The position numbers and the translations under genes are program-made. From positions 1 to 64,000 of the forward strand of contig JANQBS010000183.1 of NCBI GenBank assembly GCA_033085395.1: a stretch of 64,000 bases of DNA, in the 5' to 3' direction. This DNA comes from Xanthoparmelia taractica (lineage: Eukaryota; Ascomycota; Lecanoromycetes; Lecanorales; Parmeliaceae). The notes below the pieces were generated by a model. The model saw only the letters and a program-made list of their open reading frames with translations. It ran no database searches and was not told the DNA's origin. Shown here piece after piece: positions 45,598-56,818 of the stretch; the first letter of the stretch is position 1; each line of letters begins with the position of its first letter.

Positions 45598-47107
45598 ATG
45601 GCAAGCCAGAGTAAGTCGCGATGGGCTGACGATGAGGAAACTGAAGCATTGGAAGCTCAGCGGAAGCATGAGAAAGAGCTGAGGAAAAAGGCGAAAGCAG
45701 AGAAACAACGGAAGCTTGGAGTGCAAGATACTTTGCGAAGTCAAAAAGCAGAAAACTCCACTGAGGATGCTGCGCACGCCCATGAAGCTATCAACGCAGA
45801 CTCCGCACGGCCGTTCAAGAGAAGAAGACTCTCTCCTGGGCCTGATGCGTCCTGGAAAAAGCTGCCACCAGCGAAGCTCTTGCGCTTCCCTGCGCCGGAA
45901 TGGGGCCCCTGCAGGCATGTAGACAATTTTGAGAAGCTGAATCATATCGAAGAGGGCTCCTATGGTTGGGTATCGAGGGCCAGAGAGACAGCTACTGGGG
46001 AAATTGTTGCTTTGAAAAAGCTCAAGATGGACAATGCCACTGACGGCTTTCCAGTCACCGGCCTACGAGAAATACAGACACTGATGGCCTCAAGGCATAT
46101 TAACATTGTTGCCTTACGAGAGGTCGTTATGGGTGACAAACTAGACGAGTAAGTGCCTACGTCAAACGCTTTGTTCGGTCTCCGAAAGCTGATCTTGAAG
46201 ACCAGTGTTTTCCTGGTCATGGACTTCCTCGAGCACGACCTCAAGACGCTACAAGACGATATGCTTGATGCGTTCTCACCCTCAGAGATCAAGACCCTAC
46301 TCCTGCAACTCGCTTCGGCCGTTGACTATCTGCACAGCAATTGGATCCTACATCGAGACTTGAAGACCTCGAATCTACTCATGAACAATAGAGGTCAGAT
46401 GAAGGTCGCGGATTTTGGGATGGCGAGATATTATGGTGATCCACCACCGAAGCTCACACAGCTCGTAGTGACATTATGGTATCGTGCTCCAGAGCTTCTA
46501 TTAGGTGCAGAGAAATATGGCGCAGAGATCGATTTATGGAGCATCGGTTGTATATTTGGCGAGCTTTTGACAAAGAACCCGTTGCTGCAAGGGAAAAACG
46601 AAGTGGATCAACTTTCGAAGGTGGGCGTCTGCCAAGATCTCAATCCCCATCTGCTGACTCGTTCTCCAGATCTTCGAACTCTGCGGCATTCCCACCGAAG
46701 CCACCTGGCCCGGCTTCAGACGTCTTCCCAACGCCCGCTCGCTCCGCCTCCCTAGCAACTCTCAAACTACTGGGAGCGTCCTCAGAGCCAAGTTTCCCCT
46801 TCTAACTACCGGCGGGACTGCTCTACTCACCTCGCTCCTCAGCCTGGACCCTGCACAGCGACCCACGGCAAGCGAAGTCCTCGCTCATCCCTACTTTAGG
46901 GAAGATCCAAAGCCCAAGAGCACAGCCATGTTCCCCACATTTCCCTCGAAGGCGGGCCAAGAGAAGAGGAGGAGATTAGCGAGTCCAAGTGCGCCGAAGA
47001 GAGGAGATGCACCGAGGATTGCGGGAGTGGCGGCGGACTTCAGTGGTATATTTACAAATAGAGACACGGAAGAGGTTGGTGGTGGATTTGCGTTGAAGCT
47101 AATATAG
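45598..47107 (+). CDS. CDK11/PITSLRE-type cyclin-dependent kinase
   Basis: Nuclear Ser/Thr kinase of the CDK11 group (S. pombe Ppk23), linked to Mediator/transcription and splicing. Exons 45598-46148, 46206-46620 and 46670-47107 (467 aa). The N-terminal ~110 residues are highly charged (EALEAQRKHEKELRKKAKAE) with a nuclear-localisation-like KRRR. Kinase domain: EEGSYGWV loop (118-125), VALKK (Lys140), the cyclin-binding helix PVTGLRE (152-158, PITSLRE in animals), HRDLK (233-237), ADFG (252-255), VVTLWYRAPE and DLWSIGCIF. The C-terminal lobe ends PTASEVLAHPYF, then a basic tail (KRRRLASPSAPKR). The Thr before LWYRAPE in the T-loop is retained. Confidence 0.92.
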
Positions 47108-47502
47108 GCGTTGGGTACAAGTCGTATAGTACATTCAAGCAACCACGTCTCACGCCTTCCCTCGAATTGTGCAGCTATGGGCAGGTTTCCTGCATTCCCG
47201 TCAAGATAAAATGGCGAAACAATTTTCCTGGTTGCTCTTCTACGTCCCGGGCCTCTAAAGAAGTCAGGCACTTCTCCAATCAAGCGTATCTGTCTCTGCA
47301 GGCATCAGACTTGTCAGTATGGATTTTCCTAGCAAAGACCCCAGAAAGTTAATCGACGGCTAAATCTTGCGAAACCTTCAGTCAATTCCGAAAAGGCAGC
47401 CGTGGACCTCCGAAAGTCGCTGTTCTCAGGCATCTCTATTAGAGCTAATAGGAAATCCACACTCTGCTCATTCCAGAAACCTAGTTCCCCTCAGACTCCG
47501 TC
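47108..47502. other. Intergenic between convergent genes
   Basis: 395 bp of 3' regions; nothing else seen. Confidence 0.5.
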
Positions 47503-49991
47503 CTATGCTTGATCAAATGCCCCCATAGTCTTCAGCGCGCCAGCTAGACGTTTATAATCATCCAATAATTCGGCCACCTCACCAATCCTTAGGTCTTCCG
47601 CACATGCGACATCCATTAACCGTTGGATGGGTGGTAAAGCTTTGATGGACGAGCTTTGAGCATCCAGTCCGTCTTTTCCAGACGCGGGAGCCTGCTGGAG
47701 CACTTGGTTTGGTTTCCCAGCGGTACCGAGTATTGGTGTGGGAGCATTGGAGGAGGTACTCGTACTCCGGGCGAATCCTCGCATGACACTCATACCCCCA
47801 AAGCCCTTCAGAGGGTTCAGCGTGTTACCGAGACTCCGCATCGACTCAACTGCAACATTGCCAGCGTGCGGTGACTCGTTCGACGCAGCAGAGGAGGGCG
47901 ATCCAGCTTTAGGCAGCGAATGGTTCTTTTCGGCCACAGAAACTACTGAGCTTTGAACACTATCGACGCTTCTGTCACGGGACTGCTTGCGGCCCACGAT
48001 GGCGTCAATCAAGCTGTCACTCGATGTGTTATATCGGGCTTGCGTATTCGGCTGAGCAGCCAAGAGGCTGGCTGTAGGGAAGCTATTTTCTTCCACCTCC
48101 TCCTCATCATAGTCTTCTTTGGGTAGTTCAACAAGTCTCCGAGCGTCAGCGAGGGTCCTTGGAACGATACTTGTGCCATCTGCATCGACACCCTCACCAG
48201 CCGCTTTGTGTTCTTTGAGACGGCCGAATAGGACTACACCAATTGAGAGTCAGCATTCCTCTTTCAAGGCGAATTCTGAATCTGAAGCCTTGTTTGAGTA
48301 GCAGGTGTTACTGTCTTGCTTTTTGCTCCTCCGACATGTCGTTAGACTTGAAAAGGTATATGAAAGAGGTCGAAATGAATCAAAGAGGGTGCTTACGCTT
48401 GAAGCTATTGTCGAGTGTGTTGCCAATCGTCTTCAATCCTTGATCAGCAGTCGTACGTACAACATCACTAGCGACTCCAAGTGCGCCAGCGGGCGGTTGG
48501 AACAAGTTACTCAATCTCCTTTGATGCGATGGAGCTGTAGACTGCGTAGGCTGAATAGCGTCCGCAGATTCAAAAGGATGAGGGGAAGCTGGCTGGTCTG
48601 AGATTGCGGATGTCGCGGCAAATGTCGAAGGTATTGGAGATATGGTTGATGTGCGGGGGATCCATTGAGGTCGCCTTTGCATGTGAGGCGTCGTTGGTCG
48701 ACTTTCGGATTTCGAAGGCCCTGATACGGGTTCATTGAAACGCAGACTCGCAAGGTCGACTGTCTCAAGAAAGGTAATTGCCGCTTCGAGGTTTATCAAG
48801 CTGTAAGCTGATTCGCCTTCGACTTTGCTAGCTGCTCGGAACCTTTGTACGAAATGCAAATTACTGATGACATTGATTCCTTCGGGTGGAGTCGTAATGA
48901 GAGTGTAGATAAGTGTTGGCAGGATTTCGTCTGCCGACGACGAGGACTGACGTAACGCTGTGAGAAAATTAACGATATTTTTGTGTGCAGCAGCAAGCTG
49001 CTGCAACTTGCCCAGAGGATACTTTGCGTCATTCATCTTTAGAAGACCATCTCTAGCCTTCGAGATCCAGTCCTCAATCTGAATACCGTCTGACTCCAAC
49101 GGTTGCTGGTCAAAGGTAACTCCTAAATCATGCAACCCGATGCCAACCAGTGCCAATGCCGCTGTTCTAGATCGAAGCTTCTCGTCTCTGACTTCATCCA
49201 ACGTTGCCCTATGGCGCCATATACGATTGTAAACACGTTGGCAAACTATCCTCTCAACGGCTTCCTCTAACGCAGTTCGTTTCCGATCTAACAAGCGTCT
49301 TGCTCTCCTACGGTCCAAAATTTCTTGCGGTGTAAGCATTTGTTGTTCAGGAGCTGCACCACTCAGTAAGCCTAACGTATCTCCAGAGGACGACGCTCGC
49401 AGCCTTTTGCCTTCCTTGGCCACGCTAGATGCTTTAGAAGATGTTGAAGAAATTGGAGAAGCTCCCCGGGACTGCCTAGTAGACAAGGTATTGATATGTA
49501 TTGCAATGTGCGATTCCGCTTTCGCGTAAAAATCTTGGAAAATGTCTGACAGCTTCTCAATAGATGGTGGTGTGTTATGTACCTTCGCACTCAGCGATTC
49601 AATAAATCTAGCAAAGGGGAGATTAGTATGCGAAGCAGCTTTCCCAAGGGTTTAACGTTTATTACCTATCTATCAAGCTAATAAGCTCGATGGGAAGCTC
49701 GTCAAAGCCTTCAGGGACATCTTGTGGAGATTCCATCTCACTGACGTCTCTGACAGTCCCCTCTGCACCACTGACCAGGCTACTTTTCTCGAAAATATCC
49801 TCCCGCTTTTCCTTGCTCTCCTCATGCAACCCCGAGTTGGTCATCTCTAAGCCCAGATCGCTAGCAACAAAAACGGTTTGAAGGGTACTCGTCCGGCTTC
49901 GAGGATGAGGGCTGGACGGAGAAGGGACGAGGCGGGAAAATGAATTTGGCATGTGAGGAACCTGTGACCGGTCTGCACCGTTATCCACCAT
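47503..49991 (-). CDS. VPS9-domain protein, probable Rab5-type GEF
   Basis: Exons 49991-49666, 49607-48397 and 48233-47503 (755 aa). The N-terminus is a short Ser/Pro/Arg segment (SFSRLVPSPSSPHPRSR), followed by an acidic stretch and helices (ELPIELISLIDRFIESLSAK). A helical bundle (RRRARRLLDRKRTALEEAVERIVCQRVYNRIW) precedes the VPS9 core (KARDGLLKMNDAKYPLGKL, DEILPTLIYTLITTPPEGI, LHFVQRFR, AYSLINLEAAITFLE). This conserved Asp/Pro-Thr/Tyr arrangement activates endosomal Rabs. The C-terminal 380 residues are low complexity with a final helical motif (LPPIQRLMDVACAEDLRIGEV, ELLDDYKRLAGAL). I see no CUE or PX domain, unlike Vps9p. Start choice: Met at 49991 rather than 49952 is uncertain. It is divergent from ATG15, which fits a shared vacuolar theme only loosely. 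Confidence 0.85.
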
Positions 49992-50360
49992 CACCGAAGC
50001 GTATGATATTAAAGCGAAGGTGCCTATGAAAGAATCAGCAGGAAATCCAATGTATCTTGAAGCCATTCCAAGACCTACCCAGAAATACTGGTATTGGTTA
50101 TGTATTGAATGAATATCTCCAGATTGTACATCGCGCAACCGCCTAAAAATAATCCGGTTCGTTCCGACATTCGCACGTCCTCCCTAGAATAGCTAGTCAG
50201 ATACCTACCGTAAAAAAGCCGGCGTCGGCAATATTATTCACCGCTCTCCATGCAGCTGATCATCGTCACAATCACAACCCATCATCATCGCGACTGTTGC
50301 CTAACTATTCTCCGAACAAGTCTTGCAGCTCTTGTTAACCTGTCACAGTATTTCCAAAGC
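49992..50360. promoter_or_regulatory. Shared divergent promoter, VPS9 protein / ATG15
   Basis: 369 bp between the chosen starts; both genes also have open frame upstream of these starts, so the real leaders may be shorter. Confidence 0.4.
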
Positions 50361-52252
50361 ATGGAGACACGATGGTCTACGGCGGAACGGTGTCATTCAG
50401 CTGGTCGAATAACGGTGAAGCTCTTGTTCTCATGGCTAGCCGCCTCCTCAATTGTCTCAGTAACAGCAGCAGCGTCGTGGGTAAACGGCTGGCTCAATGG
50501 GGCAAACCAGTTTCCTATTATTTCGTTACCTCCGGAAACCGCTCACGACCATCAGTCGTCTCATAACTCTCCCAACCCAGAGCAAGACTTCACGCTGAGG
50601 CATCTGTTCGTGCATGGCTTATATGAATATCGGAATTGCAACCGGCGTTTGGACGTCAAGCCTGAGGACGTTATCTGGGCTATGCGAGATGGGACTGGCG
50701 AGAAGTCCCGACTAGAAACGCTACGTGCGAGGTCTACACGAACCACCATACAGAGACTCTCAGACCGCAGAGTCCCAACAATGCAGTCGCTGTACCAGCA
50801 GGCAAGACTTAGGGGCTCATCTCCCACGCTCGATGCATCCGCATGGACTATAGATAAGGTATCTGGACCTAATACCACCGACAAAGAAACAGTTGTGAGC
50901 CTAGCGAAGATGTCATGGAACGCTTACAACATCGAGCCTAAGACTGGCGAATGGCAAGATGAGACTGGCAGATTTAACCATACACAGGGCTTTGGATGGG
51001 AAGGGGATAGTCTAAGGGGTCATATATTTGCAAACAAGGACAATTCCACCGTTGTAATAGCACTAAAAGGCACTTCCCCAGCAGTCTTCGATGGAGCCGA
51101 GACAACCACAAACGACAAAGTGAATGACAATCTCTTCTTCGGCTGTTGTTGCGGTCAGGGTGGCCAATATCTTTGGCATCCCGTCTGTGATTGTATGACG
51201 GCAGCTTACACATGCAATCAAACGTGCCTTGTTAAGGCTTTGAGGGAGGAGAATCGGTACTACGCAGCCTCAATTGAACTCTATGGTAATGTCACGGAGC
51301 TATATCCAACTTCAAACATATGGCTTGCGGGTCATTCGTTAGGAGGTTCCACGAGTGCTTTACTGGGTTTAACGTTTGGACTGCCAGCTACAACCTTTGA
51401 AGCTCCAGGGGAAGCCCTTGCCGCCGCAAGGCTCGGGCTTACGTCGCCACCAGGGGCTCATCCAAGTGCTCCCCAGACAAGAAAGTATACAGGAGCCGTT
51501 CATTTCGGCCATACTGCTGATCCCATCTTCATGGGCAGCTGCAATGCGGCGACCTCTGCATGTACTCTGGGCGGTTACTCGATGCAGACTGAATGTCACA
51601 CTGGCTGCGTCTCACGTTACGACACCGTTGCGGATAAGGGATGGCGGGTTGGGATTGGATATCACAAGATTCGCAGCGTAGTCCACGACGTACTTGAAGC
51701 ATATGATGAGGTGCCGCCTTGTGTCCCAGACGAGGAGTGTGTCGACTGCTTCAATTGGAAATACTTTAGAAGCAATGGGACCGACAAGCCTCCTTCGTCG
51801 AGCAGCAGCTCGTCAACAGCAGTACCAACGCGAACTACAACCTGCCAGACCCCCGGATGGTGGGGTAAGTAATGTTTCTCCGCTGCCTTTGAGACGAGCA
51901 GCTAATGTCTTCAGGATGCCTTGATGAAACCACAACGTCAAGTTCGACGAGATCTTCGAGCTCAACGACCACAACGGAAATGCCAACGACGTCCTGCGTT
52001 AGATACGGTTGGTTTGGAGGGTGTCTCGAAACGACCACGTTATCACCAAAGGCTACGCCCACGAAGGCCACACCTGCATTAGGGACGTCCTGCACTAAGT
52101 ATGGATGGTTTGGACGCTGTCGCGAGGCTAGTACCGTGCCTCGGATCACGGAATTACACACTGCCACCCATACGCGAGCTATAACAACCACCAGGCCATT
52201 GACAGAACTTCGACACATCACTTCGATGACGGCAGTGAAGACGTCGATTTGA
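50361..52252 (+). CDS. ATG15: Autophagic vacuolar lipase Atg15
   Basis: Class 3 lipase that breaks down autophagic and MVB vesicle membranes inside the vacuole. Exons 50361-51864 and 51915-52252 (613 aa). The N-terminal signal anchor (about 16-40: ITVKLLFSWLAASSIVSVTAAASW) targets it to ER and MVB. The family block is FVHGLYEYRNCNRRLDVKPEDV. The nucleophile elbow is AGHSLGGSTSA (Ser326), and the lid/Cys region is FFGCCCGQGG, PVCDC, YTCNQTC. VHFGHTADPIFMG holds the acidic residue, and GIGYHKIRSVVHDVLE the His. N-glycosylation sites NHT, NTT, NVT are present. The C-terminal tail is Ser/Thr-rich with three related Cys modules: C.TPGWWGCLD, C.RYGWFGGCLE and C.KYGWFGRCRE. The Met at 50361 is preferred over 50250 because it places the anchor near the N-terminus. 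Confidence 0.94.
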
Positions 52253-52992
52253 GCAAGCTGCAGAAGCACAAGCAGAACCAATTATCAGTCCATTCCCACA
52301 ATTACGAAACGGGCATACTATCTATTCCCACAGCTACAATCAGACCACATCGTTGTTCTCGTTGAGTTTTTTGATATCATTTTTGCGTTTTCTGCTGTTT
52401 GAAGCATAGCGTATCGGCACAAGCGACGGCATTATGGGACTGTGTTGCATGGAGTGGTGGAGGCATGGAGACTTGAAGTAGCGCAGGCGTTGGAAGGCTA
52501 GGGTATCTATCTTGACATTAGTCGCCAAACGGCGAGAGACCTATGTTGTATAGTGACCACCAATGAGTAGATGACCTCCTGCCCAGTTTAACTGGAGGTT
52601 TGAAGGCGAGTGACAGATGGTCAGATAGATGTTCGGGTATAACGGATCAGGTGGTCAACAGAAAGGTACACTATCAACTATGCTTAATCTACTGTTCGTT
52701 GACAATCCGAGTTGAGGGACACATGGTCTCAGAATACAAGCTATTACGGACGATAGCTCGCACTTCCTAATCATCCATATTCATATTCATGGACCAGAAG
52801 GGAGAGCATAGGTCACAAGAGGTAGCGGACAACGAGGCGATATCGTTCAAAACAAGGGGGAACCTCAAGGATGGATGTGTAAAGTTTATCTAAAACAAGT
52901 GTAACGATCTTTCAGCCTCATCCTCGCAACTATATGCGGTAGAAGGGCATGCTTCCCCTTGGTATCGTTCAAGAACTGTTTGAACGAGCAGT
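52253..52992. other. Intergenic
   Basis: 3' region between ATG15 and the convergent small gene; nothing recognised. Confidence 0.45.
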
Positions 52993-53462
52993 CTAGCTGA
53001 GCCCCAATGGGTTCTGCGCATCTTGCTTCCCTGCACCCGTTGCACCCTTGGCCGTGTCGCCAGCGCCAGAGGTTGTATCGGAGACGGTGTTCCCCGCACC
53101 CTTAGCCGTGTCACCAACGGTGCCTGTCAAGCCTTTGGTGGTGTCACCGAGGGTGTTGCCAACCCCACCAACTTTGGATAGGTCAGTAGTCTTGATCGAG
53201 AGGTCAAGTAAGCTGGGACTGAAAGAGAAATAGCTTACCAGCGTTTCCCGCAGTGTCTGTCACGCCACCTACGGTCTTGCCTGCTGTGTCGGTCGCGCCG
53301 CCGACAATGCCTTCCCCAACAGAATTAGCATGGCTTAATATACGTGCGAGCTCCAGTTACAGAGGCGGATGATTGGCTGCAACCAGATCAAGGACATTGC
53401 ATTGCGTGGGACATGTCAAGCAAGTTTATGGACAGGGATTGCCCACCTCCTAATTTATCCAT
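52993..53462 (-). CDS. Small Gly/Thr/Ala-repeat protein (LEA-like), start uncertain
   Basis: The last exon (53171-52993) and the one before it (ending 53239) form, over a 67-nt intron, a chain of related units: GGATDTAGKTVGGVTDTAG, GGVGNTLGDTTKGLTGTVG, DTAKGAGNTVSDTTSGAGDTAKG, ending NPLGLS. The ~11-residue periodicity and Gly/Thr/Ala richness resemble LEA-like or glycine-zipper stress proteins of moulds; I know no precise function. The N-terminus is unclear: an ATG at 53462 (MDKLGG, a typical opener) must be spliced to about 53330 over an intron with a weak or GC donor. About 120 residues in total. Confidence 0.55.
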
Positions 53463-54182
53463 GTTGGTGAGCAGGGTTGTACTGCTGGTGATGATGTTAG
53501 CTGGGGAGGCGGGTTTGTTAAAAGATGTCGATGCACGAGATTTGGTATTTTCTATAAATTGTTTTATCGGTGATAGAAGGAATCTCGACTTTTAAAACTT
53601 TGGGGAGGTTTGGAAGTTTGAAGTGATGGTAGGAAAAAGGAATAGGACAACAGCAGATAGATATAAGTACTCAGTAAACAATCGTCCACCCTTTTGACGT
53701 CAACCAAAAACCCAAAACCCCACCAGCGCCAAGCCCACCACCAACAGAAGTCAAAACACCTGCCGCCCTGGCCTTGGTTGCGGCACCAACCCGTGCACAA
53801 GAACCGGTCGGTTCATAAAGTCAGCTTTATAGGTACTCTAAGACAAAACTTTCGAATTGCGCAAAGTCAGCGAAGCCACAGGGTCAGTGTCTGAGCTTCG
53901 ACGCCAGCCACATTCTGCTCATCTCAAGCTTCAAACCGATGCCTGGTTTGAGGACCCCCTCTTCATACAGGGACGGATAGACATATGATGCTGCTGGTCC
54001 GGTGGTATGACAGTCTCGAGAGGTAGCGTAACTCGTAGATGAGCGGTCACTCTGGGCTTATACCCTGCAATCCTAACGCAATCAAGCTCGGCAAGCATGT
54101 CACGGGGCACATATTGGGTTGCAAACCTTCATATCCATATACCACAAGGCATTCGCTGGTTTGAAATCGCTTAGGCTCTACC
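53463..54182. other. Intergenic
   Basis: Upstream of the repeat protein and 3' of the dehydrogenase; no gene seen. Confidence 0.45.
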
Positions 54183-55212
54183 TCATACTACCAATCTGAC
54201 CTTTAGCTTGTCTTCTTTGACAATTTCATCCTTCTTTGCCATAAGTTCAGGCATGTCCAAAGTGCAGTTGATGTACCTCCCGGCCAGCCAGTCGTGCTTC
54301 TCTTGCGTCAAATAGACGATAGTATCGGCGGGGAGCTCGGTACTCTCGGTAAAACTCGGTAGCATAAGCAAAGGTCTGGTTACACAGAAGAGCAGACTGC
54401 AGACTGTATGGCGGATGACACACCATACTTGATGGAATCTGGCACACCACCAGGATCCATGATGTCCGTGCCCAAGATATTTCCGGGGTGAATGGAGAAT
54501 GCGAGAACTCCTTTGTGTCCGTATTCGGAAACAACAAACTCAGTAAATCGAAGGAGGGCGAGCTTTGACGTTTGATAGGAACTCAAATCCGGCGAAGTGA
54601 GATGAGATCCCACGCTGCTGACATTGACGATCTGCTTGTCGCCCCCTTTGAGCATCAGTGGCAGAAAAGCGCGGGTCACCAAGTAGGGGCCTCGCAAATT
54701 CACGTTCCAGGTCTTCCGCCAATTTTCAGGTGACTATCGATGATTGGGCTTGGAGTGCCAAGTATGCCAGCATTATGAACGAGAATATCGAGGCGCCCAA
54801 ACTGCGTTTCACTATCTGCTGCTGCACTCTCGATGCTCTGTTGAATCGTCACGTCGAGCTTGATTTGCAGTACCTCTGGAGGGTGCTTCTTTGCTGCCAC
54901 AGCAGCATCCCTGATATCTTTTTCGAGTGCTCCTTGATCGGAGCGGGCACCTATGGCAATGCAGGAAGCGCCCGCTTTGGCAAAAGAGAGGGTAATGGCT
55001 CTGCCAATCCCCTTAGAGGCACCGCAGATGAAGATGTTCTTACCACGGAGGTTGGCTTTGCAACTGTCGATTGCCTCATACGTATCACTGTGCACTTGCC
55101 TTGTGTAGTCATCTCCTATAATCAAGGTCAGTCCTGCGTAACTTTTGTAAGGTAGCAATGACCGAATACCAGGTCCAGCGAACGGATTTTTAACATCCTT
55201 GGGTGGAGGCAT
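54183..55212 (-). pseudogene. Short-chain dehydrogenase/reductase, one-base frameshift
   Basis: NAD(P)H-dependent oxidoreductase of the classical SDR family; substrate unknown. The start at 55212 gives MPPPKDVKNPFAGPG. A 54-nt intron (55169-55116) joins it to DDYTRQVHSDTYEAID, typical of this fungal subfamily. Cofactor motif ICGASKGIGRA, then GRLDILVHNAG. At about 54738 the frame breaks: the next segment (ENWRKTWNVNLRGPYLVTRAF) is in another frame, and a single missing base in gatagtcacctg accounts for it. Beyond it the protein is intact: active site IVNVSSVGSHL and SSYQTSKLALLRF, then after a second intron (about 54415-54330) TELPADTIVYLTQEKHDWLAGRYIN and the end KLKVRLVV. No intron of acceptable length repairs the break. 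It is either a recent pseudogene or a sequence error. Confidence 0.8.
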
Positions 55213-56060
55213 TCTGCCGATCCTGCAACTGCAGTCGCTGAGGATCAACAACGAGCGAGACGAACGTCTTCTTATACGTGTACGTCCACTCAAGACCTCG
55301 TGCTGAGAGCACGCCTTCTGTGTATCCGACTGATCCGCGCCATAATAGAGATAAGAGCTCGAGCGTTTAGTGATCAACGCGGTGAACATGCCACCGGCAT
55401 GATTGGTGCCGGTTCCGCAGCAAATCCATCCGTTATTGTGGTGGTAAAAGGATTGGTGAAGTTTTCAGGAAGCCTGTGGCAGGATCTATGCGACTTCAAC
55501 TGGGGGACCCTGGAACTATCTCTGGGTGGTACTTCTGCCCCTCGTGTTGGAATTTGGCACTACTCAGCCCTATCGCTTGTATATAGTCAGATTTTTCAGT
55601 AGCTGCAAACCATCCGTCACCCACATTTGCAACACCTCGTGCCTTAGATGGGGCGCTATCCGAGATCTTGGCGCAGAACACTAGCACATAGCACCCTCCG
55701 TATGAGCACACCCAAGATTTTCGATTTTTTCAAAGTTTGCACTGTACGAAGTACTTCAGAAGTAGCTCTTGATCCTCAGATTCTGAATTTAGTCGTTCTA
55801 GACCTTAGGGTCTGTCTAGTGATTTCTCAATTCAAATCATGCGGGAATACCAGATATTATTTGGTTGCCCTGATGTCCGAACTTGCTGCATGTCCTATCG
55901 AATTCTATTCGTACATGATGGTCTGTTGTGGCATGTGAAATATCAAATGTTCTTTAACAGGTCTTCAACCGACAATATAATACAGGCGAGACGCTAACCC
56001 CAAGCCAGGGGCCGTGAATGCCATACGCGCTGTACTTTAGTCCAATACTTAGCATAGAAT
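55213..56060. other. Intergenic
   Basis: 848 bp; no gene recognised. Confidence 0.45.
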
Positions 56061-56818
56061 TCAAGACTTCTTCGGGGGTGCCTTCGCTGGCACTGCCGGT
56101 ATTTCAGAGGCTTTGGCAGAAGATGCCCTCGGTTTTTCCGGCGCTCTGTTCTGCGTCGGTTTAGTTTGAGGGGCCTTGAGAGGTTCGGCTTTGGGCTGTG
56201 GAGCCTTCGGCTGGGGTGCTTTTGCCTGTTGTGTCTTGTTCACACCGTTTTTGGACGCTCCCAGCTTGGGCGGCGGGGGCCTCTTCGCCCTCGCTGCCTT
56301 CTTGCGCTCCAGTTCGGCCTTCTGTGCTTGCAGCAATTGCTTCCTCTTCCATTGCAGCTCCTTCATCTGTTTTTCAGTGATCTGCCAGACCACAGGATCT
56401 CGAAGGATCTTAGCTCTGCGGGCTTGAGCTGCCTGAGGTGTCGGTGCTGCTTGTATGTATTGGATTTGTGGCTGGGTGAGCTGTTGCTGTGAAGTAGGAG
56501 CTTGCGACACAAACTTTTGTGCTTCGGCGGTGTCGGCAAATTCCTCGAGAGCCTTCTGTTTGTCGGCAAGGGAGAGGACTGGGCAGATTTGAGAGATCAG
56601 CGTGTTTGCTTAAGAGTACAGGGTCATCTTACCTGCGCTGTTCAAAGTAGATGCCAACCCTTGTAATGTGGCCTTGTTAGGTTCCACGCCCAAGGTAACC
56701 GAAAAGAGCCTTGAATGTATCGCAGATCAGCATGCCTCGTTTCAGACGAGCATTGTTTTAAACAGATGGGGAAGCGGTAAATGTTTGGAAGGTCGGCTCA
56801 CTTGTTGGCAATGTCCAT
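56061..56818 (-). CDS. Small Ala/Lys/Pro-rich protein of unknown function
   Basis: Exons 56818-56802 (17 nt), 56709-56633 and 56578-56061 (203 aa). The N-terminal part is ordered (MDIANKLFSVTLGVEPNKAT, LQGLASTLNSAVLSLADKQKALEEF). Then comes a Gln-rich linker and a conserved-looking helix (RRAKILRDPVVWQITEKQMKELQWKRKQLLQAQ). The tail is Lys/Pro/Ala repeats (KAPQPKAPQPKAEP). Introns are placed from canonical sites (gtgagc/cattcaag; gtaaga/ctgcccag) and give an uninterrupted frame. Not recognised. The Lys-rich tail could bind nucleic acid; that is a guess. Confidence 0.65.
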
